DNA from: Toxonevra muliebris
Lineage: Eukaryota; Arthropoda; Insecta; Diptera; Pallopteridae
Assembly (NCBI GenBank): GCA_963691655.1
Contig: OY829329.1
Coordinates: forward strand, 66,396,852 to 66,460,851
DNA: 64,000 nt
Direction of reading: 5' to 3'
Positions 62,515-64,000 of this stretch are shown piece by piece; positions within the stretch are counted from its first letter, which is position 1, and each line of letters starts with the position of its first letter. The notes beneath the pieces are model-generated. The model was not told the DNA's origin. It searched no databases and saw only the letters and a list, made by a program, of their open reading frames with translations. The translations under genes were made by a program, and so were the position numbers.

Positions 62515-62910
62515 CTGCCTTATCTCATGTGCTTTAGTTAGAGAGCCGTCGTCTCTGTTTGATTCACTAAACTTTTCTCCCATGTGTTATATATGTGTGT
62601 ACTACGTCGTTTTTGCATCGATAAGTGTAGAGAGTATCAACAGAAAAAAAGCAACACAAAATATACAAACGAAGAAGGAGAGTTTCGTGCGCCCCAAAAA
62701 TTATTGAGAAAGCAATATGGGAAAATAATTCGATGAATATGGAAGATAATGGTTCAACTGGAGAAAATAGTAAGAACTTATTTAAATATTTTCTAATTAA
62801 TAAAAATTAGCCTTTTCAATTTATTGGTCTTTATTTCTCATAGATTACATGTATAACCTCTATGTGTAACGTACATAACCTCACAATTTATTTCTCAATC
62901 TCTTTTTAGG
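62515..62910. repeat. Gene-start-like module, copy B
   Basis: Second copy of the segment at 50220-50700. Here ATG near 62738 opens MEDNGSTGEN and runs into AGTAAGAAC, so it is cut shorter than copy A. The homology continues downstream in non-coding sequence (TTTAAATATTTTCTAATTA, ATAACCTCTATG, TTTATTTCTCAATCTCTTTT). Copies A and B bracket UGT genes 2-4. Confidence 0.55.
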
Positions 62911-63499
62911 TGAGTGGATCGGTAGAAAAAAAAACATATTATATTTTTTATAGAATGCGTTGTATTAATAAATTGGCTGGAGCTTTAGAGTCCTGAAGCT
63001 ACATAGAGTTGAGATACTCTCCAACTCTATTGTCGATATGGCTGCCCGAACTAAAATTTTTCGAATTTGGCTATGGAAGCTTATTCTACATTTTTTTTGT
63101 AATTTTTTTGGATTGTTTTGAACTGTAACGTGGAACAGTTACTATCTCATGGTAATTAACACCAATTTAAATAGGCGCAACTCTTGCCTGATGTTGCCAC
63201 AATAATTTTTTTAGATGATATTTTCATGAAGTATACCGAATTTGGTAATTTGCTTTACAATTTTCAAGGTACCATGCCCACTGGAAAGATTTTCATAGTT
63301 TCAACAGTTTATTTTACTTCTATTTGTATCAATTTTATTGGTATTAATATTTTTTTTGATATTGTTCTTTGAAGATTTTTACCTGATAATGATAATTTTT
63401 TCAACAGCTACTTTAAGCATCATTTCAACTGTTGGTACCGAATTTTTATTATTCTTATTTACTATTCCCATTGATATATGTTTTTGAAAATTTTATTTG

Positions 63500-63700
63500 T
63501 ATGGGACATACCACGCCCACTTGGCCGATTTCTCCCATTTCAGGGCATAACCATAACCTCCTCCTGATTATAAAAAATTTTTGTAGTATTTTTTTTTTAA
63601 ATTGTTCAAGTTTTACTCGAGTTATCGTGTACATAGACAGACAGATGGGCAGACGGACATGGCTAAATCAACTCCGCTATCCACGCTGGTCATTTATATA
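63500..63700. mobile_element. Transposon-like remnant
   Basis: The phrase ACAGACAGATGGGCAGACGG followed by ACATGGCTAAATCAACTC resembles a dispersed repetitive phrase common in fly genomes, and the preceding GGGACATACCACGCCCACTT is of the same type. Recognition is from memory of the phrase only; no ends or coding sequence are defined. Confidence 0.35.
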
Positions 63701-63800
63701 CATATATATTCATATCTACAACGCCTGATTATGAACGTTACAAACAGCAGTTAGTCGATCAAAATCAATCAGTGTATCTGCGAGAAAATAATAATAGTCG

Positions 63801-64000
63801 GTTTATAAATTTAAATTACTAAATTAATCACAAACTTAATAATAAATTTGGAAAAATCAAAAATTATTCTATACATGTTATTATTACAGAAACTGTGCAA
63901 TATACATATGCGCATACATAAATACAACCAAAAAACCAAAACAAAAATTTATATTTAAAAAATGCTATCTACGAGATTATAAAAGCTATGTTGCTTCATT
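63801..64000 (+). promoter_or_regulatory. UGT-type upstream region at the window edge
   Basis: Sequence from ATTACTAAATTAATCACAAA to ATGCTATCTACGAGATTATA closely repeats 59811-59965 upstream of UGT gene 4 (TTTACTAAATTAATCACAAA ... ATGCTATCTAAGAGATTAAA). In gene 4 the ATG comes about 170 bases after this block, so a fifth UGT start is expected just past the window. Confidence 0.5.

Noticed and set aside
1..64000. CRISPR arrays, rRNA, tRNA or bacterial-type operons
   Set aside because: None seen; the sequence is plainly eukaryotic with spliced genes.

Overview
The window is nuclear DNA of a higher (brachyceran, probably schizophoran) fly. Introns are long and AT-rich, splice sites are GTAAGT/YAG, DNA transposons are fly-type, and the gene order is muscle myosin heavy chain (Mhc) followed by Cyt-b5-r, as I remember it from Drosophila 36B. 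The species cannot be named from sequence alone. All assignments are by reading; no database search was possible.

Region 1 (about 1.4-33 kb, + strand) is a single gene, Mhc. It has a probable TATA promoter and non-coding exon 1, a start codon in exon 2 (4556), and the mutually exclusive exon sets known from Drosophila: exon 3 (2 copies), 7 (4), 9 (here 4; Drosophila melanogaster has 3), 11 (5) and 15 (2). Several alternative C-termini follow. Every exon joins in frame. The exon 2-17 + 19 product is 1964 residues. An intronic start at 25752 gives the rod-only myosin rod protein (about 1213 residues); its 100-residue head-replacing N-terminus reads straight into exon 13. Unusual points are the fourth exon 9, GC-type donors on four of the five exon 11 copies, and two further candidate 3' coding exons (31316 and 31887) between the exon 18 equivalent and exon 19.

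Region 2 (34-48 kb) holds two paralogous cytochrome b5-desaturase fusion genes. One is on the - strand, convergent with Mhc (Cyt-b5-r, 434 aa). The other is on the + strand with a 2.9-kb first intron (452 aa). The 6.7 kb between them is a transposon graveyard: a Transib-like element with TIRs, a fold-back MITE, a dead Tc1-type transposase and a 62-bp tandem duplication.

Region 3 (48-64 kb) is a tandem array of four three-exon UDP-glycosyltransferase genes, all + strand and 537-548 aa. Each has a signal peptide, the UGT signature, a C-terminal membrane anchor and a KxKxx ER-retrieval tail. They form two pairs (genes 1+2 and 3+4). Promoter-like sequence at the right edge repeats the region upstream of gene 4, so a fifth copy probably lies just outside. 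Spacers contain a TIR element, the 3' end of a LOA/R1-type LINE with two nonsense codons, an internally deleted mariner and two copies of a gene-start-like module.

The genes serve different jobs: Mhc and its rod isoform build thick filaments, the desaturase-like proteins are membrane lipid enzymes (Cyt-b5-r is muscle-linked in Drosophila), and the UGTs are ER detoxification or conjugation enzymes.
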